Origin: Salinisphaera sp. LB1
GTDB taxonomy: Bacteria > Pseudomonadota > Gammaproteobacteria > Nevskiales > Salinisphaeraceae
Length of the DNA: 64,000 nt
Direction of reading: 5' to 3'
NCBI RefSeq assembly: GCF_003177035.1
Contig: NZ_CP029488.1
Location: 3,478,501 to 3,542,500 of the forward strand
Shown here: one piece after another, positions 38,748 through 48,752 of the stretch
Numbering within the stretch: position 1 is the first letter of the stretch
How the letters are laid out: every line of letters starts with the position of its first letter
Made by a program: the position numbers and the translations under genes
Notes under the pieces: generated by a model
The model's database searches: none
What the model was told of the DNA's origin: nothing
What the model saw: only the letters and a program-made list of their open reading frames with translations

Positions 38748-39977
38748 TCAAGCGCCCGCCGCGGTGCGGCGCTGCCAAACGGCAAGCCGGATGACCGCGA
38801 CCAGACCCAGCGCAAGAACCACCGCCACCATGGCGGCCACCCCGGCCCAGCCGTAGCCGCTCCAGAACAGCCCGCCCAGCGAGCCGACAACGCTCGATCC
38901 GAGATAATAGCCCAGCAGATACAGCCCGGCCGCATGCCCCTTGCCGTGCTGCGCGAGCAGGCCGACCCAGCCGCTCGCGGTCGCGTGACCGGCGAAGAAG
39001 CCGATAGTCACCAGCCCGACCCCCACGATGATCGCCAACAGCGAATCCGGCCACATCAACGCCAGCCCCAGCGCCATCAGCACGATCGCGAAGATGAGCA
39101 TCGGCGGGCGCCCGTGGCGGTCGGCGATCTTGCCGGCAACGGCCGAGGTCACGATGCCGAGCATGTAGACGACGAACACCGAGCCAATGGCACCCTGGCC
39201 CAGCGAGAACGGCGGCTCGGACAGCCGATAGCCGACATAGTTGTAGACCGACACGAAAGCGCCCATGAACAGAAAGCCGCAGAGAAACACCCAGGGCAGC
39301 GCGTTGTGGCGCATGTGCGACGCGACCGGGCCGGCGTGCTGGCGCAGTGTCAACCCGCGCTGGGCCACGAAATTACGCGAGCGCGGCAATAAGACGATGA
39401 ACACGGCGGCGGCGACGAAGCCGATCAGCCCGAGGCTGGCGATGGCCACGCGCCAGCCGAAGGCTTCGGCCAGCAGGCCGGCGATTACGCGTCCGCCCAT
39501 GCCGCCGCAGGCGGTGCCAGCGATATACAGGCCGGTGGCGGTGCCCAGGTCTTCGGGGTCGGTTTCCTCCGAGAGATAGGCAATGGCGAGCGCGGGCACG
39601 CCGCCGAGTGCGAACCCCTCGAAGGCACGCGCGACCAGCAGCGGCGTCCAGCCCGGCGCGATCGCCGCCACCAGCGACAACGTAGCCGAGCCGAGCAGCG
39701 ATGCCGCCATCACGGTCTTGCGCTCGATCGCGCCCGACATGAGCCCGGCCAGGAACAGCGTGAAGGCGAGCACGCCGGTCGTCACTGACAATGACAGGCT
39801 GCTGACCGCCGCCGAAACCCCGAATTCGCGCGAGAACGCCGGCATCAGGGGTTGTACCGAGTACATCGACGAGAACGTCGCGAAGCCGGCGGCGAACAGC
39901 GCCAGGTTGGCGCGCAGATACGCCGGCGTGCCCCGCTCAAGGTAGCCGGCACGGGCGTTTGCAGTCGGTTGAATCAT
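38748..39977 (-). CDS. MFS transporter (YnfM-like)
   Basis: This 409-residue protein has 12 predicted membrane helices and major-facilitator signatures (RAFEGFALGGVPALAIAYLSEE after helix 4, GKIADRHGRPP in the central loop). The start FAAGFATFSSMYSVQPLMP resembles YnfM-type carriers, whose substrates (arabinose or drug efflux are proposed) are uncertain. The start is probably ATG 39977 (MIQPTANAR); ATG 40001 would add 8 residues. It ends 4 bases from the mntH stop, in convergent orientation. Confidence 0.85.
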   Translation of the reverse strand: MIQPTANARAGYLERGTPAYLRANLALFAAGFATFSSMYSVQPLMPAFSREFGVSAAVSSLSLSVTTGVLAFTLFLAGLMSGAIERKTVMAASLLGSATLSLVAAIAPGWTPLLVARAFEGFALGGVPALAIAYLSEETDPEDLGTATGLYIAGTACGGMGGRVIAGLLAEAFGWRVAIASLGLIGFVAAAVFIVLLPRSRNFVAQRGLTLRQHAGPVASHMRHNALPWVFLCGFLFMGAFVSVYNYVGYRLSEPPFSLGQGAIGSVFVVYMLGIVTSAVAGKIADRHGRPPMLIFAIVLMALGLALMWPDSLLAIIVGVGLVTIGFFAGHATASGWVGLLAQHGKGHAAGLYLLGYYLGSSVVGSLGGLFWSGYGWAGVAAMVAVVLALGLVAVIRLAVWQRRTAAGA

Positions 39978-40116
39978 ACGACGATGGTCGCAAATTTGCA
40001 TGATGAAGCGACTGCAAGCTTAGCTATTTCTTGCATCATTTACGACTTTCGGCTAGCCGAAGCGCCTTCATTGCCGGATAATGTCGCGTTTTCGCATCCC
40101 GGCTGGCCCATTTTTC

Positions 40117-41949
40117 ATGATCGATAATCTTCGCAACATCGCGATCATCGCCCACGTCGACCACGGCAAGACTACGCTCGTCGACTGTCTGCTTCGTCAG
40201 TCGGGCACGTTTGACGCCCGCGAGGACGTCGCCGACCGGATCATGGATTCGAACGATCTGGAAAAGGAGCGCGGCATCACGATCACGTCGAAGAACACGG
40301 CGATCGAATGGCGCGACCCGGATTCCGACGCGGTGTACCACATCAACATCGTGGACACCCCGGGCCACGCCGACTTCGGCGGCGAAGTCGAGCGCGTGCT
40401 GTCGATGGTCGATTCGGTCCTGCTGCTGGTCGATGCCGTGGACGGCCCCATGCCGCAGACCCGCTTCGTCACCGAGAAGGCCTTCCAGCTCGGCCTGAAG
40501 CCGATCGTGGTGATCAACAAGATCGACCGCGACGGCGCCCGGCCGGACTGGGTGCTCAACGAGACCTTCGATCTGTTCGACAGCCTGGGGGCGACCGAGG
40601 AACAGCTCGACTTCCCGATCATCTACACCTCGGCGCTCGGCGGTTATGCCGGCATGGACGACAGCGTGCGCGACGGCGACATGCTGCCGCTGTTTCGCAC
40701 CATCACCGAGAACGTACCCGCCCCGCCGGTGAACCTGGAAGGCACCTTCCAGATGCAGATCACCACGCTGGACTACAACAGCTTCGTCGGCCAGATCGGC
40801 ATCGGCCGCATCGCCCGCGGCACTATCAAACCAGCCACCAACGTCACCATCGTCGACCGCGAGGGCGGGACGCGCAATGCTCGCGTGGCGGGCGTGTTCG
40901 GTTTCCTGGGGTTGAACCGGGTCGAGGTGGACGAGGCCCGCGCCGGCGATATCGTTGCTCTGACCGGCATGAACGATCTCGACATCTCCGACACGCTCTG
41001 CGATCCGGCGCAGCCGGAGTCGCTGCCGCGGCTGACGGTCGACGAGCCGACCATGAGCATGACCTTCGAGGTCAACAAATCACCGCTGGCCGGTAAGGAA
41101 GGCAATTACCTGACTTCGCGCCAGATCCGCGAGCGGCTCGAGCGCGAGCTCAAGTCGAACGTGGCGCTGCGGGTGGAACAGGGCGGCGATGCCGATCGCT
41201 TCAAGGTCTCGGGCCGCGGCCTGCTGCATCTGTCCGTGCTGCTGGAAACCATGCGCCGCGAAGGCTATGAACTGTCGGTCTCGCGTCCGGAAGTGGTCAC
41301 GCGCCAGGTCGACGGCCAGATCCAGGAGCCCTACGAACTGCTGATGTGCGACATCGAGGACGAACACCAGGGCTCGGTGATCGACAACCTGCAGCAGCGC
41401 CGCGGCCAGTTGCAGAACATGGAGCCGGACGGCAAGGGCCGGACCCGGCTGGAATTCATGATCCCGTCGCGCGGCCTGATCGGTTTTCAGACCGAATTCA
41501 TGAGCCTGACCTCGGGCACGGGCATCGTCACCCATGTCTTCGATCACTACGGCCCGCTGGGCGGCACCGACATCGGCCAGCGTCAGAAAGGCGTGCTGAT
41601 TGCCAACGCACCGGGCAAGGCCGTCGGCTTTGCCATCTTCAACCTGCAGGACCGCGGCAAGATGATGATCAGCCCGAACGACGAGATCTACGAAGGCATG
41701 GTCGTCGGCATTCATTCGCGCGAGAACGACCTCACCGTCAACGTGCAGAAAGCCAAGCAGCTCACCAACGTGCGTGCGGCGGGCACCGACGAGAACATCC
41801 AGCTCGTGCCGCCGGTGCGCATGACACTGGAACAGGCGCTGGAATTCATCAACGACGACGAACTGGTCGAGATCACGCCCGGCTCAATCCGCGTGCGCAA
41901 GCGCTGGCTCAAGGAGCACGAACGCAAGAAAGCGGCCCGCGGCGGCTGA
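40117..41949 (+). CDS. typA: Ribosome-associated GTPase TypA/BipA
   Basis: This 610-residue translational GTPase has the G1 loop AHVDHGKTT, switch region ERGITI, G3 [13 protein letters not shown]4 NKID, and EF-G-like domains through to the TypA-specific C-terminus ([20 protein letters not shown]). It acts on the ribosome under stress or cold and in large-subunit assembly. The start is ATG 40117 ([11 protein letters not shown]), the family start; ATG 40081 would add 12 residues. It is divergent from the MFS gene across about 140 bases. Confidence 0.96.
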   Translation: MIDNLRNIAIIAHVDHGKTTLVDCLLRQSGTFDAREDVADRIMDSNDLEKERGITITSKNTAIEWRDPDSDAVYHINIVDTPGHADFGGEVERVLSMVDSVLLLVDAVDGPMPQTRFVTEKAFQLGLKPIVVINKIDRDGARPDWVLNETFDLFDSLGATEEQLDFPIIYTSALGGYAGMDDSVRDGDMLPLFRTITENVPAPPVNLEGTFQMQITTLDYNSFVGQIGIGRIARGTIKPATNVTIVDREGGTRNARVAGVFGFLGLNRVEVDEARAGDIVALTGMNDLDISDTLCDPAQPESLPRLTVDEPTMSMTFEVNKSPLAGKEGNYLTSRQIRERLERELKSNVALRVEQGGDADRFKVSGRGLLHLSVLLETMRREGYELSVSRPEVVTRQVDGQIQEPYELLMCDIEDEHQGSVIDNLQQRRGQLQNMEPDGKGRTRLEFMIPSRGLIGFQTEFMSLTSGTGIVTHVFDHYGPLGGTDIGQRQKGVLIANAPGKAVGFAIFNLQDRGKMMISPNDEIYEGMVVGIHSRENDLTVNVQKAKQLTNVRAAGTDENIQLVPPVRMTLEQALEFINDDELVEITPGSIRVRKRWLKEHERKKAARGG

Positions 41950-41955
41950 TATCCG

Positions 41956-41985
41956 CCGGCCGCGGGCCGTCATGCCCGCGGCCGG
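41956..41985 (+). other. Perfect 12-bp stem-loop after typA
   Basis: CCGGCCGCGGGC, six-base loop, GCCCGCGGCCGG, 6 bases after the typA stop and 48 before the next ATG. It is very stable, but no T-run follows, so it may slow or pause transcription or protect the mRNA end rather than terminate. Confidence 0.55.
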
Positions 41986-42033
41986 CCTGCCCGCTTGTTC
42001 GACCGTCGACCCGCTCCGCCCGGAGGATTCGCT

Positions 42034-43656
42034 ATGGCGTCACAGAACAGCCGTTCCCGTCTGATCGTTCGCAAGGCCCGCCTGGCCGACATCCCGTCCA
42101 TCAACCGGATCGTGCAGCGCGCGTATCCGAAGATGGACGATTACTCGTTCGACGAACTGCGCGGCCAGATCAACAACTTCCCCGAAGGCCAGCTGGTCGC
42201 GGTCTATGAGGACCAGGTGGTCGGCTATTGCGCCACCATCTGCCTGCCGGAAGCGCAGGTCATGCGCAATCACAGCTGGGCCGAGATCACCGGCAACGGC
42301 TACGGCTCGACCCACGACATCGACGGCGATTATCTGTACGGCTACGAGGTGTGCGTGGACCCGGACGCCCGCGGCCTGCGCATCGGGCGTCGGCTGTATC
42401 GCGAACGCGAGGCGCTGGCGATCAAGCTCGGGCTCAAGGGCATCGTCTTCGCCGGGCGCATCCCCGGCCTGCGCCGCCGCTTCAAGCAGTTCGGCAGCGC
42501 CCAGGCGTATGTCGAAGCCGTGGCGGACAAGACGATTCGAGACCGCGTTCTCTCGTTCCAGCTCGCGCAGGGCTACGAACTGCTCGGCGTGTTGCCGAAC
42601 TACCTGCCGGACGATCCGGATTCGATGGGTTACGGCGCCCACCTGCTCTGGCGCAATCCCGAGTACAAGTATCGCGAGGACGTGCCCGGCGATTCCCATG
42701 TGCATCTGCAAACACGCAACAGTGTGCGCATCGCCACCGTCCAGTACATGCAGCGCGCGATCGACTCTTTTGACGAGTTCGCCCAGATCGTGACCTATTT
42801 CGTACGCGAGACCGCGGACGCCAGGGCCGATTTCGTGGTCTTCCCCGAACTGTTCACCGTTCAGCTGCTGTCGATCAAGAACGAGGATCTGCACCGGCGC
42901 GCGGCCATCTGGCGACTGGCTGATTTCTGCGACGATTTCCGTGAATTGATGGCCGACCTGGCCGTTCGTTGCAATATCAACATCATCGCCGGCTCGCATC
43001 CGACGCAGGTGGGCGAGGAACTGCAGAATATCGCTTACATCTATCTACGCGATGGCTCGGAATACATGCAGCCCAAGATCCACCCCACGCCCGGCGAGCG
43101 CGAACACTGGAATATCGTGGGCGGCGACAGCCTGAACGCGATCGAGACCGATTGCGGCCCGATTGGCGTGCTGGTCTGTTACGACAGCGAGTTTCCGGAG
43201 TTGTCGCGGCATCTGGCCGATCAGGGCATCAACATCCTGTTCGTGCCGTTCTCGACCGAGGACCGGGCCGGCTATCTGCGGGTACGCTACTCGGCGCATG
43301 CGCGGGCGGTGGAAAACCAGATCTACGTGGCCACGGCCGGCAACACTGGCAATCTGCCGCGCATCCACGCGATGGACATGCACTACGCCCAGTCCGGCAT
43401 CTTCACGCCCTGCGATTTTGCCTTCGCGCGCGACGGCATCGCCGCCGATACCACGGCCAACGCCGAACAGGTGGCGATCGCCGACGTACGACTGGACACG
43501 CTGCACGAAGCCCGCACCTCGGGCTCGGTGCAGAACATGCTGGATCGGCGCCACGACCTGTACCGCGTGCAGTGGATGCCGCGCCGGCGCGCCACTGCCA
43601 AGGCCGGCCGTCTCACGGCCAAACCGGGCCAGGCGGCGGCCACCGACGACGGCTGA
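42034..43656 (+). CDS. GNAT acetyltransferase fused to a nitrilase-superfamily hydrolase
   Basis: This 540-residue protein joins a GNAT domain (about 10-215; acetyl-CoA region VDPDARGLRIGRRLYRERE) to a carbon-nitrogen hydrolase domain (about 230-510). The latter has the Glu-Lys-Cys triad: Glu272 in FVVFPELFT, Lys348 in QPKIHPTPGE and Cys382 in GVLVCYDSEFPEL. Known fusions of this layout are conserved in bacteria but their substrates are unclear. GGAGG precedes ATG 42034. The sirtuin gene follows 50 bases later, which suggests linked acyl-group chemistry. Confidence 0.9.
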   Translation: MASQNSRSRLIVRKARLADIPSINRIVQRAYPKMDDYSFDELRGQINNFPEGQLVAVYEDQVVGYCATICLPEAQVMRNHSWAEITGNGYGSTHDIDGDYLYGYEVCVDPDARGLRIGRRLYREREALAIKLGLKGIVFAGRIPGLRRRFKQFGSAQAYVEAVADKTIRDRVLSFQLAQGYELLGVLPNYLPDDPDSMGYGAHLLWRNPEYKYREDVPGDSHVHLQTRNSVRIATVQYMQRAIDSFDEFAQIVTYFVRETADARADFVVFPELFTVQLLSIKNEDLHRRAAIWRLADFCDDFRELMADLAVRCNINIIAGSHPTQVGEELQNIAYIYLRDGSEYMQPKIHPTPGEREHWNIVGGDSLNAIETDCGPIGVLVCYDSEFPELSRHLADQGINILFVPFSTEDRAGYLRVRYSAHARAVENQIYVATAGNTGNLPRIHAMDMHYAQSGIFTPCDFAFARDGIAADTTANAEQVAIADVRLDTLHEARTSGSVQNMLDRRHDLYRVQWMPRRRATAKAGRLTAKPGQAAATDDG

Positions 43657-43706
43657 ACGCGCCCGGACCCCACCGCTGGCATCGCGGGTCGCGTTACCAT
43701 CGCGGC

Positions 43707-44474
43707 ATGAGTGACGACGACCCGCAGCCCATCCGCCATGCCGCCGCGCTGGTCGCAGCCGCCCGCGAGATTCTCGTGCTCACGGGCGCCGGCATATCGG
43801 CCGAGTCCGGCATTCCGACATTTCGCGAGGCACAGACCGGCCTCTGGGCCAAATTTTCGCCCGAGGATCTGGCCACGCCGGAAGCCTTCGCCCGGCATCC
43901 CGAGCGCGTCTGGAGCTGGTACCAGTGGCGCCGTGCGCTGATCGCGCGTGGCGGCGTGAACGCCGGCCATCGCGCCATTGCGCAACTGGGCGCGTTGCGG
44001 CGCGTGTTCGTGGCCACCCAGAACGTCGATGGCTTGCACGCAGCGGCGGGCAGCCGCGCCATCGCCGAGTTGCACGGTAATATCTGGCGCGATCGCTGCG
44101 GTGCCTGCGATGCCACGGTCGACCACGAAGTCGCCGAGCCCGATACGCAGGATCCGGCGTATTGCCGTCGCTGCGGCGCCATGATGCGCCCGGATGTGGT
44201 CTGGTTCGGTGAAATGCTGCCCACCGAGGCCCTGCAGGCTGCCGAATCCGCATTGGCGCGTGCCGATGCGGTGCTCGTGGTCGGCACCTCCAATCGCGTG
44301 TATCCGGCGGCGGCGCTGGTCGATGCCGCGATTGAATCCGCCCGGCCCGTGATCGAGATCAATCCGCGCCCGACTGGCGTCTCCCATGCGGTCGATGTGC
44401 GCATTGCGGATTCCGCCAGCAGCGCCCTGCCCGCCCTTGTGGCTCTGCTCGACGAGGCTCCGGCGAACGGCTAG
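43707..44474 (+). CDS. cobB: NAD-dependent protein deacylase (sirtuin, CobB type)
   Basis: This 255-residue sirtuin has the NAD site TGAGISAESGIPTFR, ATQNVDGLH, catalytic His123 in ELHGN, the zinc cysteines at about 131, 134, 153 and 156, and VVGTSNRVYPAA. The Tyr72-x-x-Arg75 pair (WYQWRR) is that of class III sirtuins, which remove succinyl and malonyl as well as acetyl groups. It lies 50 bases after the acetyltransferase fusion and 47 before the ParA gene, on the same strand. Confidence 0.92.
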   Translation: MSDDDPQPIRHAAALVAAAREILVLTGAGISAESGIPTFREAQTGLWAKFSPEDLATPEAFARHPERVWSWYQWRRALIARGGVNAGHRAIAQLGALRRVFVATQNVDGLHAAAGSRAIAELHGNIWRDRCGACDATVDHEVAEPDTQDPAYCRRCGAMMRPDVVWFGEMLPTEALQAAESALARADAVLVVGTSNRVYPAAALVDAAIESARPVIEINPRPTGVSHAVDVRIADSASSALPALVALLDEAPANG

Positions 44475-44521
44475 AGTCATTCGCAGATCCTATTCGGCGC
44501 GGCCTTGGGCCGGGAGCGTTC

Positions 44522-45283
44522 ATGACGACTCGGGTCGTATTCAACCAGAAAGGCGGGGTCGGCAAGACCACCTTACTCGCCAATCTCGCGGCAATCGCCG
44601 CCGAGCGCGGCCGGCGCACACTGGTCATCGATCTGGATGCCCAGTGCAATGCCAGCCAGTATCTGTTGTCTTCGGACGGGCGCCAGGCCGAATGCGGTAG
44701 CGCCGATTTCTTCGAGGCCACGCTGGAACGCGGCCGCAGCCGCGAGAATCTGGCCGATTATGTGACCGACACCCCGTTCGAGAATCTGTCGATCATTGCC
44801 GCGCACCCCGATCTCGAAGCGATTCGCGTCAAGCTCGAGGCCAAGCACAAGATCTACAAGCTGCGCCAGGCGCTGGCGACATTGACCGGCTTCGACGAAA
44901 TCTTCATCGACACGCCGCCGGCACTGAATTTCTACTCGCAATCGGCTCTGATCGCCGCCGATCGCGTGCTGGTGCCGTTCGACTGCGACGACTTCGCGCG
45001 TCAGGCGCTGTATGCCCTGTTCGACAACATTCACGAGATCCAGGACGACCACAACCCGGCGCTGGTGATCGACGGCATCGTGGTGAACCAGTTCCAGCCA
45101 CGCGCTCGGCTACCGCAACGTATGCTGGCCGAGCTCGCCGAGGAAGGCCATCCAATCATCGACGCGCACGTCAACAGTTCGGTCAAGGTGCGCGAATCGC
45201 ACGATGCGTCCGTGCCGCTCATCCACTTCGCGCCGGGCCACAAGGTGACCCAACAGCTCGTCGCTCTGTACGAGACGCTGTAG
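44522..45283 (+). CDS. ParA-family ATPase without a ParB partner
   Basis: This 253-residue ATPase has the deviant Walker A FNQKGGVGKTTLLANLA with the signature lysine, the switch VIDLDAQCNASQYL, and the Walker B-like IDTPPALNFY. No parB or centromere-like repeat lies nearby, so it is not the chromosome partition pair. Orphan ParA proteins position cargos such as chemoreceptor arrays or storage granules, or have unknown roles. NfeD follows 43 bases on, and the sirtuin precedes it. Confidence 0.85.
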   Translation: MTTRVVFNQKGGVGKTTLLANLAAIAAERGRRTLVIDLDAQCNASQYLLSSDGRQAECGSADFFEATLERGRSRENLADYVTDTPFENLSIIAAHPDLEAIRVKLEAKHKIYKLRQALATLTGFDEIFIDTPPALNFYSQSALIAADRVLVPFDCDDFARQALYALFDNIHEIQDDHNPALVIDGIVVNQFQPRARLPQRMLAELAEEGHPIIDAHVNSSVKVRESHDASVPLIHFAPGHKVTQQLVALYETL

Positions 45284-45326
45284 CCCGCGCGCATCGGTTG
45301 CCGCGAACGCTGCGTTAATTACAGAC

Positions 45327-46787
45327 ATGAGCGCCCGATCGATAATCCGCAGCCGTGTGTTTCTCACCCTGTTGGCGATCCTGCTGGCATTCGCGCTGGC
45401 CGCGGCCCACGCCACGGGCGGCGCCGCATCCTCGGCCCGCGAGATCCCGATCGACGGCGCCATCGGCCCGGCGATCGGCAATTACGTCGTCGACGAAATT
45501 CACCAGGCCGAGGCGGATCACGTGCCGGTGATCATTCTGCGTCTCGACACGCCCGGCGGCCTGTCGGCCTCGATGCGGGATATTGTGAAGGCCATTCTTG
45601 CCTCGCCCGTGCCGGTGATCGGGTATGTGGCGCCGTCGGGCGCGCGGGCGGCCAGTGCCGGCACATATATCCTCTATGCCACGAATATCGCGGCGATGGC
45701 GCCGGCTACCAATCTCGGCGCGGCGACGCCGATCGAGTTAGGCAACGACAAGCCGGCCGGCAACGGCGCATCGAAACAGGGCGCATCGAAACAGAAAGGC
45801 AAGGGGTCGCAGCATAAGAAAAACAGCGATGCGTCGCCCGATCTGTCCAACGGCGCCACCGAGCGCCGCAAGCAGGTCAACGACGCGGTGGCCTATATCC
45901 GCAGCCTCGCCGAGCGACGCGGCCGCAACGCTGACTGGGCGGAAAAAGCCGTACGCCAGGCCGCCAGCCTGAGCGCGCAACAGGCTGAAAAAAAGCACGT
46001 GATCGATCTCATCGCCGATAACGCGCAGGCGCTGCTCACGGCGGTCGACGGTCGCACCGTCCACACCGCCAGCGGCGATGTCACCCTGCATACCAAGGGC
46101 CTGACGATCGAGCGGCGCACGCCCGGCTGGCGCACTTCGCTGCTCGCCATCATCACCGACCCGACCGTCGCTTATCTGCTGTTCATGATCGGCATCGTCG
46201 GCCTGGCCGCCGAAGCCCTGGCCCCCGGCACCACCCTGCCCGGCACGGTGGGCGGCATCAGCCTGATCGCCGCCCTGTTCGCGTTTCACGTGCTGCCGGT
46301 CAGCTATAGCGGCGCGGCTCTGATGGTGCTCGGTGTGCTGCTGTTCGTGGCCGAGGCGTTCGTGCCGAGCTTCGGCGCCCTCGGGCTGGGCGGCATCGTG
46401 GCATTCGTGTTCGGCTCCATCATGCTCATGGACAGCAACGCACCCGGGTATGATGTATCGATGGGGGTAATCATCGGCATCGCGATCGCCGCGGCGCTCA
46501 TTCTGGCGCTGATGGTGCTCATGTTCGCGCGCTCGCGGCGCGCGCACGTCGAAACCGGCCACGAAGGCCTGATCGGGCGCGAGTGTGTGGCGCGCGAAGA
46601 TTTCGCGCGTGAAGGCCAGGTCTGGCTACATGGCGAATCCTGGCGGGCGATCAGTGAAACGCCGGTCACACGCGACCAAACCCTCACCGTCATCGGCGTG
46701 GACGGGCTTACCGTTTTTGTGCGTCCCCACGAACAGCGCAGTGCGGCTCATTCGAACCATACCGGCCGGCGGCCGGAAGGATCCTAG
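45327..46787 (+). CDS. NfeD-type membrane serine protease
   Basis: This 486-residue protein has a signal peptide (cleavage near AAAHA), a ClpP-class protease domain (about 35-240), four or five membrane helices (about 275-410) and an OB-fold NfeD domain at the end. The catalytic Ser sits in [15 protein letters not shown] and the Lys is expected in [18 protein letters not shown]. There is a Lys/Asn/Ser-rich insertion near 140-185. Such long NfeD proteins pair with slipins and can cut them. The slipin gene starts 2 bases after the stop. Confidence 0.92.
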   Translation: MSARSIIRSRVFLTLLAILLAFALAAAHATGGAASSAREIPIDGAIGPAIGNYVVDEIHQAEADHVPVIILRLDTPGGLSASMRDIVKAILASPVPVIGYVAPSGARAASAGTYILYATNIAAMAPATNLGAATPIELGNDKPAGNGASKQGASKQKGKGSQHKKNSDASPDLSNGATERRKQVNDAVAYIRSLAERRGRNADWAEKAVRQAASLSAQQAEKKHVIDLIADNAQALLTAVDGRTVHTASGDVTLHTKGLTIERRTPGWRTSLLAIITDPTVAYLLFMIGIVGLAAEALAPGTTLPGTVGGISLIAALFAFHVLPVSYSGAALMVLGVLLFVAEAFVPSFGALGLGGIVAFVFGSIMLMDSNAPGYDVSMGVIIGIAIAAALILALMVLMFARSRRAHVETGHEGLIGRECVAREDFAREGQVWLHGESWRAISETPVTRDQTLTVIGVDGLTVFVRPHEQRSAAHSNHTGRRPEGS

Positions 46788-46789
46788 AC

Positions 46790-47557
46790 ATGTTCTTCAA
46801 CGTCGTGATTGCCGTGATCGTCCTGCTGGCGATCTTCATATTCGCCTCGATCAAGATCCTGCCCGAATACGAGCGCGGGGTGATGTTCACGCTCGGCCGC
46901 ATGACCGGGGTCAAGGGCCCGGGCATCTTCCTCGTCATCCCCGTGATTCAGAAGATGATCAAGGTCGACATGCGCGTGACCGTCATGGACGTGCCGACCC
47001 AGGATGTGATCTCGCGCGACAACGTGTCGGTGCAGGTCAACGCGGTGGTCTATTTCCGGGTCATCGATGCCGACAAGGCCATCGTCGAGGTCGAGAACTA
47101 CTACATGGCGGTCAGCCAGTTGTCGCAGACTACCCTGCGCAGCGTGCTCGGCCAGCACGAGCTGGACGACATGCTGGCCGAACGCGACAAGCTTAATGCG
47201 GACATCCAGACCATTCTCGATCGCCATACCGACGCCTGGGGCATCAAGGTGGCCAACGTCGAGATCAAGCAGGTGGATCTGGACGAGAGCATGACCCGCG
47301 CCATCGCCCGCCAGGCCGAGGCCGAGCGCTCGCGACGCGCGAAGATCATCAACGCCGAGGGCGAAATGCAGGCGGCCGAGAACCTGCGCGGCGCCGCCGA
47401 ACAACTCTCGCGCGAACCGCAGGCCCTGCAACTACGTTATCTGCAGACGCTGGTCGACATCGCGAGCGAGAATAACTCGACGATTGTCTTCCCGCTGCCG
47501 ATGGATCTGATCGAGCCGTTGATGAAGGCGGCCAAGAGTGGCGGCGGCAAAGACTGA
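46790..47557 (+). CDS. Slipin/stomatin-like SPFH protein
   Basis: This 255-residue protein has one N-terminal membrane hairpin (about 1-22) and an SPFH/Band 7 domain with [52 protein letters not shown] and the coiled-coil [19 protein letters not shown]. It forms membrane-bound oligomers and is thought to scaffold or regulate proteases. It is coupled to the NfeD protease gene immediately upstream. It is convergent with the carboxypeptidase gene with only 9 bases between stops. Confidence 0.93.
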   Translation: MFFNVVIAVIVLLAIFIFASIKILPEYERGVMFTLGRMTGVKGPGIFLVIPVIQKMIKVDMRVTVMDVPTQDVISRDNVSVQVNAVVYFRVIDADKAIVEVENYYMAVSQLSQTTLRSVLGQHELDDMLAERDKLNADIQTILDRHTDAWGIKVANVEIKQVDLDESMTRAIARQAEAERSRRAKIINAEGEMQAAENLRGAAEQLSREPQALQLRYLQTLVDIASENNSTIVFPLPMDLIEPLMKAAKSGGGKD

Positions 47558-47566
47558 CCGGCGGGG

Positions 47567-48715
47567 TCACGCGCCCAGCAGTAAATGCACATCATCGCGC
47601 ATGCGACTGACAAAATTGCCGGGCTTGACTGTCGCGCCGGCGTAGAGCGGGACACTGTTCAAAACCCGCTCGTCGTAAAGAACACGCAGCCGGCCCAATC
47701 GTTCGCCCTTGTGTACGGGGGCGATCAATCGTTCGGGTAGACGCGCCTCGTACACAAGGGCCGCGCGCTGGCCACGCGGATAGGCTACGTTGACGGCGCC
47801 CCGCGCGATAACCGGCAGGCGATCCGCCGCGCCTTTCCATATCCGCATGGTCTTGATGGTGCGGCCCGCCGGCCACATCGTGGCGCTGCGATAGTAGCGA
47901 AAGGCGTAGTTGATCAGCGCACCGCATTCATGCTTTCGCGCCCGGCTGGAGCGCGCGCCGAACACTATCGAGATGACACGCATGTGATCGATACGCGCAG
48001 ACGCCGCCAGATGATAGCCAGCCGTTTCGTCGTGCCCGGTCACGCCGCCGTCCACCCGGGGATCGGACCACAACAGCGAATTCCGGTTGTACTGCTTGAT
48101 GCCGTTGTAAGTGAACGACCGCTGATCGAAATAGCGATGGTAGAGCCCGGGGAATCGCCGTAACAGCGCCGTGTAGAGATGGGCCATGTCGGCGGCGCTC
48201 ACATATTCGCCCGGCGCCGGCAAGCCGGTGACATTGGCGAAGTGGCTATGGGCCAGATCAAGGCGCTTGGCATAGCGATTCATATAAACGACGAAAGTAT
48301 GCGTCGTGCCGCCGATGTACTGTGCGAGCTGCACGGCCGCATCGTTGCCGGACATGGTGATCAGACCGTGTAACAGTTGATCGACCGAGACCTGATCACC
48401 CACTTCGAGAAACATCTGCGAGCCGTCCATGCGCCACGCTTTCTTGCTGACGGTGATCTCGGTCCGCGGCGAGAGCCGGCCCCGACGTATTTCGTCGAAG
48501 ACGATATAGCTAACCATCAGTTTGGCGATGCTGGCCGGAGCAATCTCGCGATCGATGTGCTTGGCCGCCAATATCTGCCCCGACCGATAAGCGGTCAGAA
48601 TATAACTCTTGGCGCCGAGCGAGCGTGGCTCCGGAACCGGCCGGGGCTGCGCCATTGCAACAGTTGTGGCTAAGCACAGCGCGCACAAAACCAAGCATGC
48701 GACCCATCGCTTCAT
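47567..48715 (-). CDS. D-alanyl-D-alanine carboxypeptidase-like PBP (DacA/DacC family) with altered KTG motif
   Basis: This 382-residue periplasmic protein has a signal peptide (cleavage near AMA-QP, about 22). The nucleophile motif Ser62-x-x-Lys65 is in APASIAKLM and the second motif Ser122-Gly-Asn is in TMSGNDAAVQL. The third motif, normally KTG in the context VDGLKTGHT, here reads VDGGVTGHDETAG: Val225 replaces Lys (codon GTG at 48041-48043). This may reduce or abolish DD-carboxypeptidase or beta-lactam binding. It follows mrdA with a 37-base gap. Confidence 0.88.
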   Translation of the reverse strand: MKRWVACLVLCALCLATTVAMAQPRPVPEPRSLGAKSYILTAYRSGQILAAKHIDREIAPASIAKLMVSYIVFDEIRRGRLSPRTEITVSKKAWRMDGSQMFLEVGDQVSVDQLLHGLITMSGNDAAVQLAQYIGGTTHTFVVYMNRYAKRLDLAHSHFANVTGLPAPGEYVSAADMAHLYTALLRRFPGLYHRYFDQRSFTYNGIKQYNRNSLLWSDPRVDGGVTGHDETAGYHLAASARIDHMRVISIVFGARSSRARKHECGALINYAFRYYRSATMWPAGRTIKTMRIWKGAADRLPVIARGAVNVAYPRGQRAALVYEARLPERLIAPVHKGERLGRLRVLYDERVLNSVPLYAGATVKPGNFVSRMRDDVHLLLGA

Positions 48716-48752
48716 GGCGACTCTCCACCTCCCGCTCGACAGCCCTTAGCCG

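Noticed and set aside
44522-45283. Chromosome-partition ParA
   Set aside because: There is no parB, gid gene or parS-like repeat nearby, so it is treated as an orphan.
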